Origin: Burkholderiaceae bacterium | GTDB taxonomy: Bacteria; Pseudomonadota; Gammaproteobacteria; Burkholderiales; Burkholderiaceae | Length of the DNA: 64,000 nt | Direction of reading: 5' to 3' | Assembly (NCBI GenBank): GCA_021166835.1 | Contig: JAJPEN010000064.1 | Coordinates: forward strand, 1 to 64,000 | Shown: positions 57,398 to 64,000 of the stretch, piece by piece | Numbering within the stretch: position 1 is the first letter of the stretch | Layout: the number at the start of each line of letters is the position of its first letter | Made by a program: the position numbers and the translations under genes | Notes under the pieces: model-generated | What the model was told of the DNA's origin: nothing | The model's database searches: none | What the model saw: only the letters and a program-made list of their open reading frames with translations

Positions 57398-58759
57398 ATG
57401 GCGGCGCAGGGAACGGTGCTGGTAGGTTGCGGAGCGGGCTTCTCGGGCGACCGGCTCGACGCGCCGCTGCCCGTCGTGCGCAGCCTCGTGCGCTCGCGGC
57501 GGCCGGCCGCGATCATGTTCGAGACGCTGGGCGAGCGCACGCTCGCGCTGGCGCAGCTCGCTCGACTCGACGATCCGCGCAGGGGCTACGAACCGCTGCT
57601 CGAGCGCATGCTCGAGCCGATCCTCGCGACCTGCCTCGAGCATCGCGTGGCGATCCTCGGCAACTTCGGCGCGGCGAATCCACCTGCTGCAGCAAGCGCG
57701 ATCCGCGCGCTCGCCCAACGGCTCGGCTGCCGCGCACCGCGCATCGCCGTGGTCGGGGGCGACGATCTCGTCGCCGGCGGGCTGCTCGCGCATCTCGAGG
57801 ACGAGGACGGCGCGCCCTGCGCGCCGCACGGCGTGCTGAGCGCCAACGCGTACCTCGGCGCGCAGCCGCTGGTCGACGCGCTCGCCGCCGGTGCCGACGT
57901 AGTCGTCACCGGGCGCGTCGCCGACCCGGCGCTGGCGCTCGCGCCCTTCGCTCATTACCACGGCTGGTCGCTCGCGCAACGCGAGCACGTGGCCGCGGCG
58001 ACGCTCGCCGGGCACCTGCTCGAATGCGGCGCGCAGGTCAGTGGCGGTTACTACGCCGACCCCGGCTTCAAGGACGTCCCCGACCCGCACAGCATCGGCT
58101 TTCCGATCGTCGAGATGCGCGCCGACGGCTCGTTCGTGCTCGGCAAGGCCGACGATACCGGCGGCCTGGTCGATCGCCATACCGTCGCCGAGCAGATCCT
58201 CTACGAGATCCACGACCCGTCGCAGTACCTCACGCCCGACGTCGTGCTCGACGTGACGCAGGTCGAACTCGCCGAACTCGGACGCAACCGCGTCGCCGTC
58301 TCCGGCGCGACAGGGCATGCGCGTCCGGAGCGTCTGAAGGTCACGCTCGGTCACGACGCCGGCTGGATCGGCGAGGCAGGGATTTCGTATGCCGGCCCGA
58401 ACGCCGTCGCGCGCGGGCGGCTGGCGATCGACGTCGTGCGCCGCCGCCTCGGCTCCGACGTGCGCATGCGCGCCGACCTGATCGGCGTCGCGAGCGTCTT
58501 CAACGACGATTCCGGACGCTTCCTCGACGCGCGAGCGTCGCAGGACGCGCGGGATGTGCGAGACGTCCGCGTGCGCATCGCAGTGGCGGGGGAATCGAGG
58601 GATGCCGCTGCGCGCGCCGGCGAGGAGGTGCTCGCGCTCTACACCTGCGGCCCGGCCGGCGGCGGCGGCGTGCGCAGCTCGGTGCGCAGGCGCATCGCGA
58701 CGAGCTCGGCGTACATCGCCCGGGCGTGCGTCGCGCCGTCGATGGAGATCGTCGAGTGA
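57398..58759 (+). CDS. AtuA-family acyclic terpene utilization-like protein
   Basis: A 453-residue DUF1446/AtuA-type protein: VLVGCGAGFSGDRLDAPLPVVRSL, ILGNFGAANPPAAASAI, VVTGRVADPALALAP and CGPAGGGGVRSS. AtuA occurs with citronellol/geraniol catabolism in Pseudomonas, function unclear. There it is one longer protein; here the C-terminal piece is a separate gene. First of the five-gene run and divergent from LysR. Confidence 0.85.
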   Translation: MAAQGTVLVGCGAGFSGDRLDAPLPVVRSLVRSRRPAAIMFETLGERTLALAQLARLDDPRRGYEPLLERMLEPILATCLEHRVAILGNFGAANPPAAASAIRALAQRLGCRAPRIAVVGGDDLVAGGLLAHLEDEDGAPCAPHGVLSANAYLGAQPLVDALAAGADVVVTGRVADPALALAPFAHYHGWSLAQREHVAAATLAGHLLECGAQVSGGYYADPGFKDVPDPHSIGFPIVEMRADGSFVLGKADDTGGLVDRHTVAEQILYEIHDPSQYLTPDVVLDVTQVELAELGRNRVAVSGATGHARPERLKVTLGHDAGWIGEAGISYAGPNAVARGRLAIDVVRRRLGSDVRMRADLIGVASVFNDDSGRFLDARASQDARDVRDVRVRIAVAGESRDAAARAGEEVLALYTCGPAGGGGVRSSVRRRIATSSAYIARACVAPSMEIVE

Positions 58760-59157
58760 GCGTCATGAGTCCCGACACGGCTCACGGCGAGGCAGGCGAC
58801 ATCGTCGAAGTGCCGCTGCACCGCATCGCGCACGCACGTGCCGGCGACAAGGGCGACCGGCTCAACGTCGGCGTGATCGCGTACCGCCGCGAGTGGTATC
58901 CGGTGCTGCGCGAGCAGGCGAGCGCCGAGCGCGTGGCGGAACTCTTCGCGCACCGCAATCCCCGCGCGGTGCGCCGCTACGAGTTGCCCCGGCTCTGGGC
59001 ACTGAACTTCGTCGTCGACGACGTGCTCGAAGGCGGCGTCAACGACGCATTGAATCTCGACGGTCACGGAAAGACGCATTCGTTTCTCGTGCTCTCGATG
59101 ACGGTTCGCGTGCCGCGCGGACTGCTGGACCCCACGAAGGAGGAACCCGAAAGATGA
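58756..59157 (+). CDS. AtuA C-terminal-like domain protein
   Basis: A 134-residue protein with the AtuA C-terminal pattern VPLHRIAHARAGDKGDRLNVGVIAYR, then ALNFVVDDVLEGGVNDALNLDGHGKTHSFLVLSM. GTG at 58756 overlaps the preceding stop (GTGA) and has GGAG 8 bases ahead; ATG three codons later is possible. Stop overlaps the TAXI start (ATGA). Probably works with the larger AtuA part as a split protein. Confidence 0.83.
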   Translation: MSVMSPDTAHGEAGDIVEVPLHRIAHARAGDKGDRLNVGVIAYRREWYPVLREQASAERVAELFAHRNPRAVRRYELPRLWALNFVVDDVLEGGVNDALNLDGHGKTHSFLVLSMTVRVPRGLLDPTKEEPER

Positions 59158-60125
59158 AGCGCAAATCGAAACTTCTCGGCGCGGCGCTCGCCGCGTGCGC
59201 GGCCGTGGTCTTCTCCGGCGGCGTCTTCGCGCAGGAGAAGCTGCTGATCGGAGCAACCTCGGCCTCGTCGAGCCAGTACGGCTACTTCGTGGCGCTCTCG
59301 CAGCTGATCAATGCGAAGGTTTCCGGCGTCGAGAGCTCGGTCGTCGAGACCGGCGCGACGGTGGACAATCTGCGGCGCATCGGCCGCAACCAGGTCGACC
59401 TCGGCCTCGTCACGACGAACGTCGGCTACCACGCGTACGCGGGCGTCGGCGACTTCGAGGGCAAGAAGGTCGACAGCCGCCTGATGTTCGTCTATTCGCC
59501 GGCGCCGCAGAACGTCGTCGTTCGCTCCGACAGCGGTGCGCAGAAGCTCTCCGACCTCGGCGGCAAGCGCTTCAACCCGGGACTGAAGGGCTCGGCCACC
59601 GAGAAGACCGCCGAAGGCGTCTTCAAGGCGCTGGGCATCGCGCCCGAATACGTGCGCGGGTCGACCACCGACATCGTCGACTCGATCAAGGACAACCGTG
59701 TGATCGGCTACGTGAAGTCCGGCGTCGGCGACAAGCTCGACGGCTCGTCGCTCGACATCGCGACCTTCACGCCGGTGCGCGTGCTCTCGCTCACGCCCGA
59801 GCAGAAGAAGACGGTTGCCGAGAAGTTCCCCGATCTTTCGGTGGTCGACATTCCGGCGGGCGCCGCCGAGGGGATTCCGGCATACAGCACGTGGAGCTTC
59901 GGCCTGGCCGTGCACGCGCGTCCCGGCCTGTCCGACGAGACCGCGTACCGGATCGCGAAAGCTGCATTCGAGGACAGGACCGTGCAGGCCGGTGCGATGA
60001 GCAGCCTGAAGGGCGTCGACATGATCAAGCTCACGCTCGAGAACGGGACTGTTCCGCTGCATCCCGGCGTCGTGCGCTACCTGAAGGAAAAGGGCGTGAC
60101 GATTCCGCCGAAGCTGATGCCTTGA
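59154..60125 (+). CDS. TAXI-family TRAP transporter substrate-binding protein
   Basis: A 323-residue receptor with signal peptide (KLLGAALAACAAVVFSGGVFA). TAXI hallmarks: LLIGATSASSSQYGYFVALSQLIN, VETGATVDNLRRIGRNQVDLGLV and FNPGLKGSATEKTAEGVFKALG. AAGGAGGAA ribosome-binding site. Belongs to the TAXI-TRAP system with the fused permease. The ligand is unknown. Confidence 0.93.
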   Translation: MKRKSKLLGAALAACAAVVFSGGVFAQEKLLIGATSASSSQYGYFVALSQLINAKVSGVESSVVETGATVDNLRRIGRNQVDLGLVTTNVGYHAYAGVGDFEGKKVDSRLMFVYSPAPQNVVVRSDSGAQKLSDLGGKRFNPGLKGSATEKTAEGVFKALGIAPEYVRGSTTDIVDSIKDNRVIGYVKSGVGDKLDGSSLDIATFTPVRVLSLTPEQKKTVAEKFPDLSVVDIPAGAAEGIPAYSTWSFGLAVHARPGLSDETAYRIAKAAFEDRTVQAGAMSSLKGVDMIKLTLENGTVPLHPGVVRYLKEKGVTIPPKLMP

Positions 60126-60201
60126 GGGTGCACATGAGCGTGCACACCGAGCCCGCACACCGAGTCCGTACACTGAGCGTGCGCATGGAGAGCCGACGAG
60201 C
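60126..60201 (+). repeat. Degenerate GTGCACACCGAGC-type tandem repeats before the TRAP permease
   Basis: About five units of 11-15 bases (GTGCACATGAGC, GTGCACACCGAGCCC, GCACACCGAGTCC, GTACACTGAGC, GTGCGCATGGAGAGC) fill the gap between TAXI receptor and permease. No other signal seen. Confidence 0.55.
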
Positions 60202-62106
60202 ATGAGCGGGCCGGCCGGCAGCGCGCGAGCCTGGGCGACGAAGGCGCTCGCCGCGTTGCTGGGCGCGTTCATTCTCTACACGTCGGCCTTCGGGGCATTC
60301 GAGGGGCTGATCCAGCGCGCGATCTTCCTCGGCATCGTCGTCTGCCTCGGGCTGCTGATGTTCCCGCTGGGTGCCGGCCGGCGCTGGCGGCCGGCGGGCA
60401 TCGCCGTCGACGCGCTGCTCGCGGTGGCGACCGTCGCCGCCTGCGCCTACGTCGTCGCGAACTACGACGAGATCATGACGAGCCTGCCGACGGCGACCCC
60501 GCTCGACGTCGCGCTCACCGTCGGCATCGTCGTCGCCGTGCTCGAGGTCTCGCGTCGCGCGATCGGAAGCATCTTCCCGACGATCGCGCTCGCCGGCATC
60601 GCCTATGCGCTCTTCGGGCAATACATTCCCGGCCCGCTCGGACACCGCGGCTTCGACGTGCAGTTCGTCACCGAGACGCTGCTGCTCGGCGACCTGGGCA
60701 TCTGGGGACTGCTCGTCGGTGTCGCGAGCACCACGATCGGCGCGTTCATCCTGTTCGGCAGCGTGCTGCTGTTCACCGGCGGCGGGCAGACCTTCATGGA
60801 CCTTGCCGTGCGGGTGAGCGGGCGCAGCCCCGGCGGCGCCGCGAAGATCGCCACCGTCGCCTCGGGTCTGTTCGGCACGATCAGCGGCAGCGCGGTGGCG
60901 AACGTCGCCACCACCGGCAACTTCACGATTCCGCTGATGAAGCGGCTCGGCTATCCGCCCGCGCTCGCCGGCGGCATCGAGGCGGTGGCTTCCACCGGCG
61001 GGCAGATCGCGCCGCCGGTGATGGGCGCCGCGGCCTTCGTGATGGCCGAGATCATCGGGCGCAGCTACTTCGACATCGCGAAGTCGGCCGTGCTGCCGGC
61101 CTTCCTCTTCTATCTCGGCTGCTTCGCGACGATCCACTTCATCGCGCTCGATCGCGGGCTGCGCGTCGTGCCCGAGGACGAGATGCCCGGCTGGCGAACG
61201 GTTCTCGCGCCGCGGCGCACCGTTCCGATCGTCGCCGCGTTCGCTGCGCTGCTCTACGGCGTGCTCACCGGACGCTCGGTACAGAGCGCTGCGTTCTTCG
61301 GCGTCGTCGGCCTGTTCGCCTCGTACCTGCTGCTGAACGTGCGTTCCGCAGGCGATCTCGCGCGATCGTTGCGCGTGATCGTCGACAGCCTGGAGGACGC
61401 CGGCAAGGCGCTCGTCATGATCGGCGTGCTGCTCGCCGGCGCGCAGATCCTGGTGAGCATGGTCAACATGACGGGGCTCGGCGTCGCGCTGTCTTCGATG
61501 ATCGTCGCGCTCGCCGGCAACGAGATGTGGGTCATCGCGCTCGTCACCGCGGTCGTCTGCATGGTGCTGGGCATGGGGATGCCGACCACCGCAGCCTACG
61601 TGCTGGTCGCCGCCGTGCTCGCGCCTGCGCTCACCAAGGTCGGCCTCGACCCGATCGTCGCGCACATGTTCGTCTTCTATTACGCGACGATCTCGGTGAT
61701 CACGCCGCCCGTGTGCGTCGCGGTGTTCGTCGCCGCCGGCATCGCGCAGACGAACTGGCTCGCAGTGGCGCGCGAGGCGGTCAAGCTCGGCGCCGTCACC
61801 TACGTGATTCCGTTCCTGTTCCTCGTCTATCCGGGCATGCTCGCCGCCGGCAGCGCGCTCGATTTCCTCGAGGCGATCGTTTCGGGCACGGTGTTCACGA
61901 TGGCTTTCGCGATGTTCTTCGGCGGAGCGCGCTTCTTCGATTCGCGGGCGCTGAACGCCGCGGTGCTGCTGGCGATCGCGTTGCTGTCGGCGCTGCCCAC
62001 GTGGTATGGGCTCGGCGTGTCGACGGCCTGCCTGCTGCTGCTGTGGGCGCTGCGACGCGATCGCCTGCGCGCCCCCACGCAGGCGCCGGCCGCCGGAGGC
62101 GCCTGA
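60202..62106 (+). CDS. TRAP transporter fused 4TM/12TM permease
   Basis: A 634-residue permease joining the DctQ-like and DctM-like parts, as TAXI systems do. LFGTISGSAVANVATTGNFTIPLMKR, ASTGGQIAPPVMGAAAFVMAE and VLGMGMPTTAAYVLVAAVLAPAL are the family blocks. About 16 helices. Pairs with the TAXI receptor. Confidence 0.94.
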   Translation: MSGPAGSARAWATKALAALLGAFILYTSAFGAFEGLIQRAIFLGIVVCLGLLMFPLGAGRRWRPAGIAVDALLAVATVAACAYVVANYDEIMTSLPTATPLDVALTVGIVVAVLEVSRRAIGSIFPTIALAGIAYALFGQYIPGPLGHRGFDVQFVTETLLLGDLGIWGLLVGVASTTIGAFILFGSVLLFTGGGQTFMDLAVRVSGRSPGGAAKIATVASGLFGTISGSAVANVATTGNFTIPLMKRLGYPPALAGGIEAVASTGGQIAPPVMGAAAFVMAEIIGRSYFDIAKSAVLPAFLFYLGCFATIHFIALDRGLRVVPEDEMPGWRTVLAPRRTVPIVAAFAALLYGVLTGRSVQSAAFFGVVGLFASYLLLNVRSAGDLARSLRVIVDSLEDAGKALVMIGVLLAGAQILVSMVNMTGLGVALSSMIVALAGNEMWVIALVTAVVCMVLGMGMPTTAAYVLVAAVLAPALTKVGLDPIVAHMFVFYYATISVITPPVCVAVFVAAGIAQTNWLAVAREAVKLGAVTYVIPFLFLVYPGMLAAGSALDFLEAIVSGTVFTMAFAMFFGGARFFDSRALNAAVLLAIALLSALPTWYGLGVSTACLLLLWALRRDRLRAPTQAPAAGGA

Positions 62107-62109
62107 GCC

Positions 62110-63039
62110 GTGAACGAGGCACTCGACGACAACGAAGCGCTCCGCACGATCGCCGTCGTCGGATGCGGAACGGTCGGCGCGAGCTGGGCTGCACTGTTCG
62201 TTGCGTACGGACTGGACGTGCAGGCCACCGATCCGTCGCCTGGAGCCGAGGCGCGCCTTCGGGCGTTCGTCGAGCGCGCGCGCGAGCCGTTGCGCGCACT
62301 CGGCTGCATCGGCGAGGGCCGGCTCGAGTTCACCGCTGATCTCGAAAGCGCGATCGTAGGCGCGCAGTTCGTGCAGGAGAACGCACCGGAGAACGAGGAG
62401 ACGAAGCGTGAGCTGCTCGCGCGCATCGACCGCCTCGCGCCGCCTGAAGTGATCGTCGCCGGCAGCACCTCGTCGCTGCTGCGCAGCCGCCTCGTCGTCG
62501 ATTGCGCGCACCGGCGCCGGCATGTCTGCGCGCACCCGTTCAATCCGCCGCATCTCGTGCCGCTGGTGGAGATCGTCGGCGAGGACGAGGATGTCGTCTC
62601 GCGCGCCGTGCGCTTCTACCGCGGACTCGGCCGGCGTCCGATCGTCCTGCGCAGGGAGATGCCCGGCCACGTCGCCAACCGGCTGGCGTCGGCGCTGTGG
62701 CGCGAGGCCGTCTACCTCGTCGAGCAGGGGGTCGCGAGCGTCGAGGACATCGATGCGGCCGTGACGCACGGTCCCGGCCTGCGTTGGGCGATCTTCGGCC
62801 CGCACCTCACCTATCACCTGGGCGGCGGCGCGGGCGGCATCGAACACTATCTCGAGCATCTGGGCCCGAGCCAGTCGCGCCGCTGGGCCTCGCTCGGCGT
62901 GCCGGTCTTCGACGATGCGAGCCGGCGCGCGCTGGTCGACGGCGTGCACGAGGAGGCGGCCGGACGCTCGATCGAAGCGCTCGAACGCGCCCGTGACGCG
63001 GCGCTGGTCGCCCTGTTGCGCACACTCGCCCGAAGCTGA
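62110..63039 (+). CDS. 3-hydroxyacyl-CoA / L-carnitine-type dehydrogenase
   Basis: A 309-residue NAD-dependent dehydrogenase. Rossmann motif VVGCGTVGASWAALFVAYG (GxGxxG at 18-23), then VQENAPENEETKRELLARIDRLAPPEVIVAGSTSSL and HPFNPPHLVPLVEIVG, as in carnitine 3-dehydrogenases and short hydroxyacyl-CoA dehydrogenases. GTG start, 3 bases after the permease. Probably oxidises a hydroxy acid brought in by the transporter. Confidence 0.85.
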   Translation: MNEALDDNEALRTIAVVGCGTVGASWAALFVAYGLDVQATDPSPGAEARLRAFVERAREPLRALGCIGEGRLEFTADLESAIVGAQFVQENAPENEETKRELLARIDRLAPPEVIVAGSTSSLLRSRLVVDCAHRRRHVCAHPFNPPHLVPLVEIVGEDEDVVSRAVRFYRGLGRRPIVLRREMPGHVANRLASALWREAVYLVEQGVASVEDIDAAVTHGPGLRWAIFGPHLTYHLGGGAGGIEHYLEHLGPSQSRRWASLGVPVFDDASRRALVDGVHEEAAGRSIEALERARDAALVALLRTLARS

Positions 63040-63120
63040 ACGGCTTCGGCCGCATCGGCCTTCGAATGGAGGATCATTCGGCCACGTTCAGCTCGCTCGC
63101 GTCGGCGCGAGCCCCGTCCG

Positions 63121-64000
63121 ATGACCCGTTGCCCTCGTCGATCCGCGCGCTCCGTTCGAGCGCGGCCCACTATCTCCTCGCGCGCGGCGCTCGCCTGCCT
63201 GCTGGTCGTTTCGGCGTTGGCGGGCGCTTGCGGCGATCGCCCGGCCTCGACGCTGCAGGGCTACGTCGAAGGCGAGTTCGTGCTCGTCGCCTCGCCGTAC
63301 GGCGGCACGCTCGCCCGCCTCTCGGTGGCGCGCGGCGACGCGGTGAAGCGCGGCGACGCGCTGTTCGCGATCGAGGACTCCTTCGAGCAGGCTGCCGTCG
63401 ACGAGGCGCAGGCGCGCGTCCAGGCGGCGCAGGCGAACATCGAGAACCTTAGCGCGTCGCGCCGCGTCGCCGAGATCGATGCCCTGCGGCAGCAGGTCGC
63501 CGCGGCTCGTGCTTCGCTCGCGCTGTCGGAGGAGACGCTGCGGCAGCAGCAACGGCTGCGCGCGCAGGGCTTCGTCTCGCAGGCGAGCCTCGACGCGGCG
63601 CGCTCGGCGCGCGACCGCGACACTGCGCAGCTCGCGCAGGCGCAGGCGCAGGTGCGCAACGCCGAGGCGAGCATCGGACGCGAACCCGAGATCGCCGCGG
63701 CGCGCGCGGAACTCGAGGCGGCGCGCGCGGCGCACGAGCAGGCGGCGACCCGCGTCGAGCAGAAGGCGCCGACCGCGCCCGGCGACTCGGCGGTGGCCGA
63801 CACCTTCTTTCGCGTCGGCGAATCGGTGCCGGCCGGCGCGCCGGTCGTCAGCCTGCTGCCGCTGCAGAACGTGAAGCTGCGCTTCTTCGTGCCGCAGGCG
63901 CGGGTCGGCGCGATGCATATCGGCGACGCGGTACGCGCGCATTGCGACGGGTGCGAGATGCCGATCGACGCGCGCGTGGTCTTCGTCGCGCCGCGCGCCG
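63121..64000 (+). CDS. HlyD-family secretion/efflux protein (3' truncated by window)
   Basis: An open frame from ATG 63121 to the window end (at least 293 codons, no stop). The leader ends in lipobox LAGAC (Cys37). STLQGYVEGEFVLVASPYGGTLARLSVARGDAVKRGDALFAIE is the lipoyl-like hairpin; a long coiled coil (~80-190: AQARVQAAQANIENL, RQQQRLRAQGFVSQASLDAARSA) follows, then the second barrel FFVPQARVGAMHIGDAV. This is a periplasmic adaptor, likely for an ABC efflux system beyond the window. Upstream gap 63040-63120 shows nothing else. Confidence 0.85.
   Translation, partial: MTRCPRRSARSVRARPTISSRAALACLLVVSALAGACGDRPASTLQGYVEGEFVLVASPYGGTLARLSVARGDAVKRGDALFAIEDSFEQAAVDEAQARVQAAQANIENLSASRRVAEIDALRQQVAAARASLALSEETLRQQQRLRAQGFVSQASLDAARSARDRDTAQLAQAQAQVRNAEASIGREPEIAAARAELEAARAAHEQAATRVEQKAPTAPGDSAVADTFFRVGESVPAGAPVVSLLPLQNVKLRFFVPQARVGAMHIGDAVRAHCDGCEMPIDARVVFVAPRA

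Noticed and set aside
63066..63452. A short plus-strand frame overlapping the start of the HlyD-family gene
   Set aside because: It is out of frame with the clear HlyD lipoyl hairpin and coiled coil and has no motif.

Overview
The window is a G+C-rich, gene-dense piece of a bacterial chromosome with no gene-free stretch longer than about 260 bases. Gene content and order point to a betaproteobacterium, probably Burkholderiales: gshA-gshB-EIIA-ptsH-ptsI in one row, comM and ubiK next to a TorF-type porin, glnK and amtB, a benzoyl-CoA epoxidase tail (boxA), and many TRAP, TAXI and CaiB-type genes. I saw no rRNA, tRNA, insertion sequence or CRISPR array.

Layout. 1-1.5 kb: the 3' end of boxA, a VapBC module and a short degenerate boxA-like fragment. 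1.5-15 kb: two DctPQM TRAP transporters with an amidase, a class V aminotransferase, a GntR regulator, a fused 2-oxoacid (indolepyruvate-type) ferredoxin oxidoreductase and an EthD-like protein. This looks like an uptake and organic-acid catabolism district. 15-22.7 kb: a PAS-GGDEF-EAL protein and an MFS carrier, facing a sulfide:quinone oxidoreductase with a small membrane protein, then a lipoprotein hydrolase. 22.7-26.3 kb: a tightly packed minus-strand run (parD, parE, endonuclease/phosphatase, HAD phosphatase, GST), divergent from inorganic pyrophosphatase. 26.2-33.7 kb: a seven-gene regulator-first operon (sorC-type regulator, glpD, mgtC-like, ugpC, ugpB, ugpA, ugpE) for glycerol-3-phosphate-type uptake and oxidation. 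33.8-42 kb: DUF1840, a lipoprotein, MFS, a CaiB-type racemase/transferase, comM, ubiK, and a nitrogen-control operon (TorF porin, glnK, amtB) behind a good sigma-54 promoter. 42-47 kb: a GH17 membrane protein divergent from a GH17-GT2 fusion, a beta-glucan synthesis pair. 47-52 kb: glutathione synthesis and PTS phosphoryl-transfer genes.

52-55 kb is the most unusual part. It is a four-gene overlapping operon: a secreted-protein candidate, a PqqD-like chaperone, an HprK-related kinase and a nucleotidyltransferase, the set named 'HPr-rel-A'. The same kinds of accessory gene (PqqD-like, HprK-like kinase, nucleotidyltransferase) occur in some lasso-peptide clusters, but no cyclase, protease or radical-SAM gene is present here. 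A near-consensus sigma-54 promoter with upstream dyads lies in front of it. 55-64 kb: MFS, LysR, a split AtuA-type pair, a TAXI-TRAP transporter, a 3-hydroxyacyl/carnitine-type dehydrogenase, and the start of a HlyD-family lipoprotein that runs off the end.

Two themes recur. Many neighbouring genes overlap by 4 nt (ATGA or GTGA), so translational coupling is widespread. Short degenerate tandem repeats (9-39 bp) and large dyads sit at gene junctions and in protein linkers. Names rest on motif and family recognition by eye; no database search was possible.
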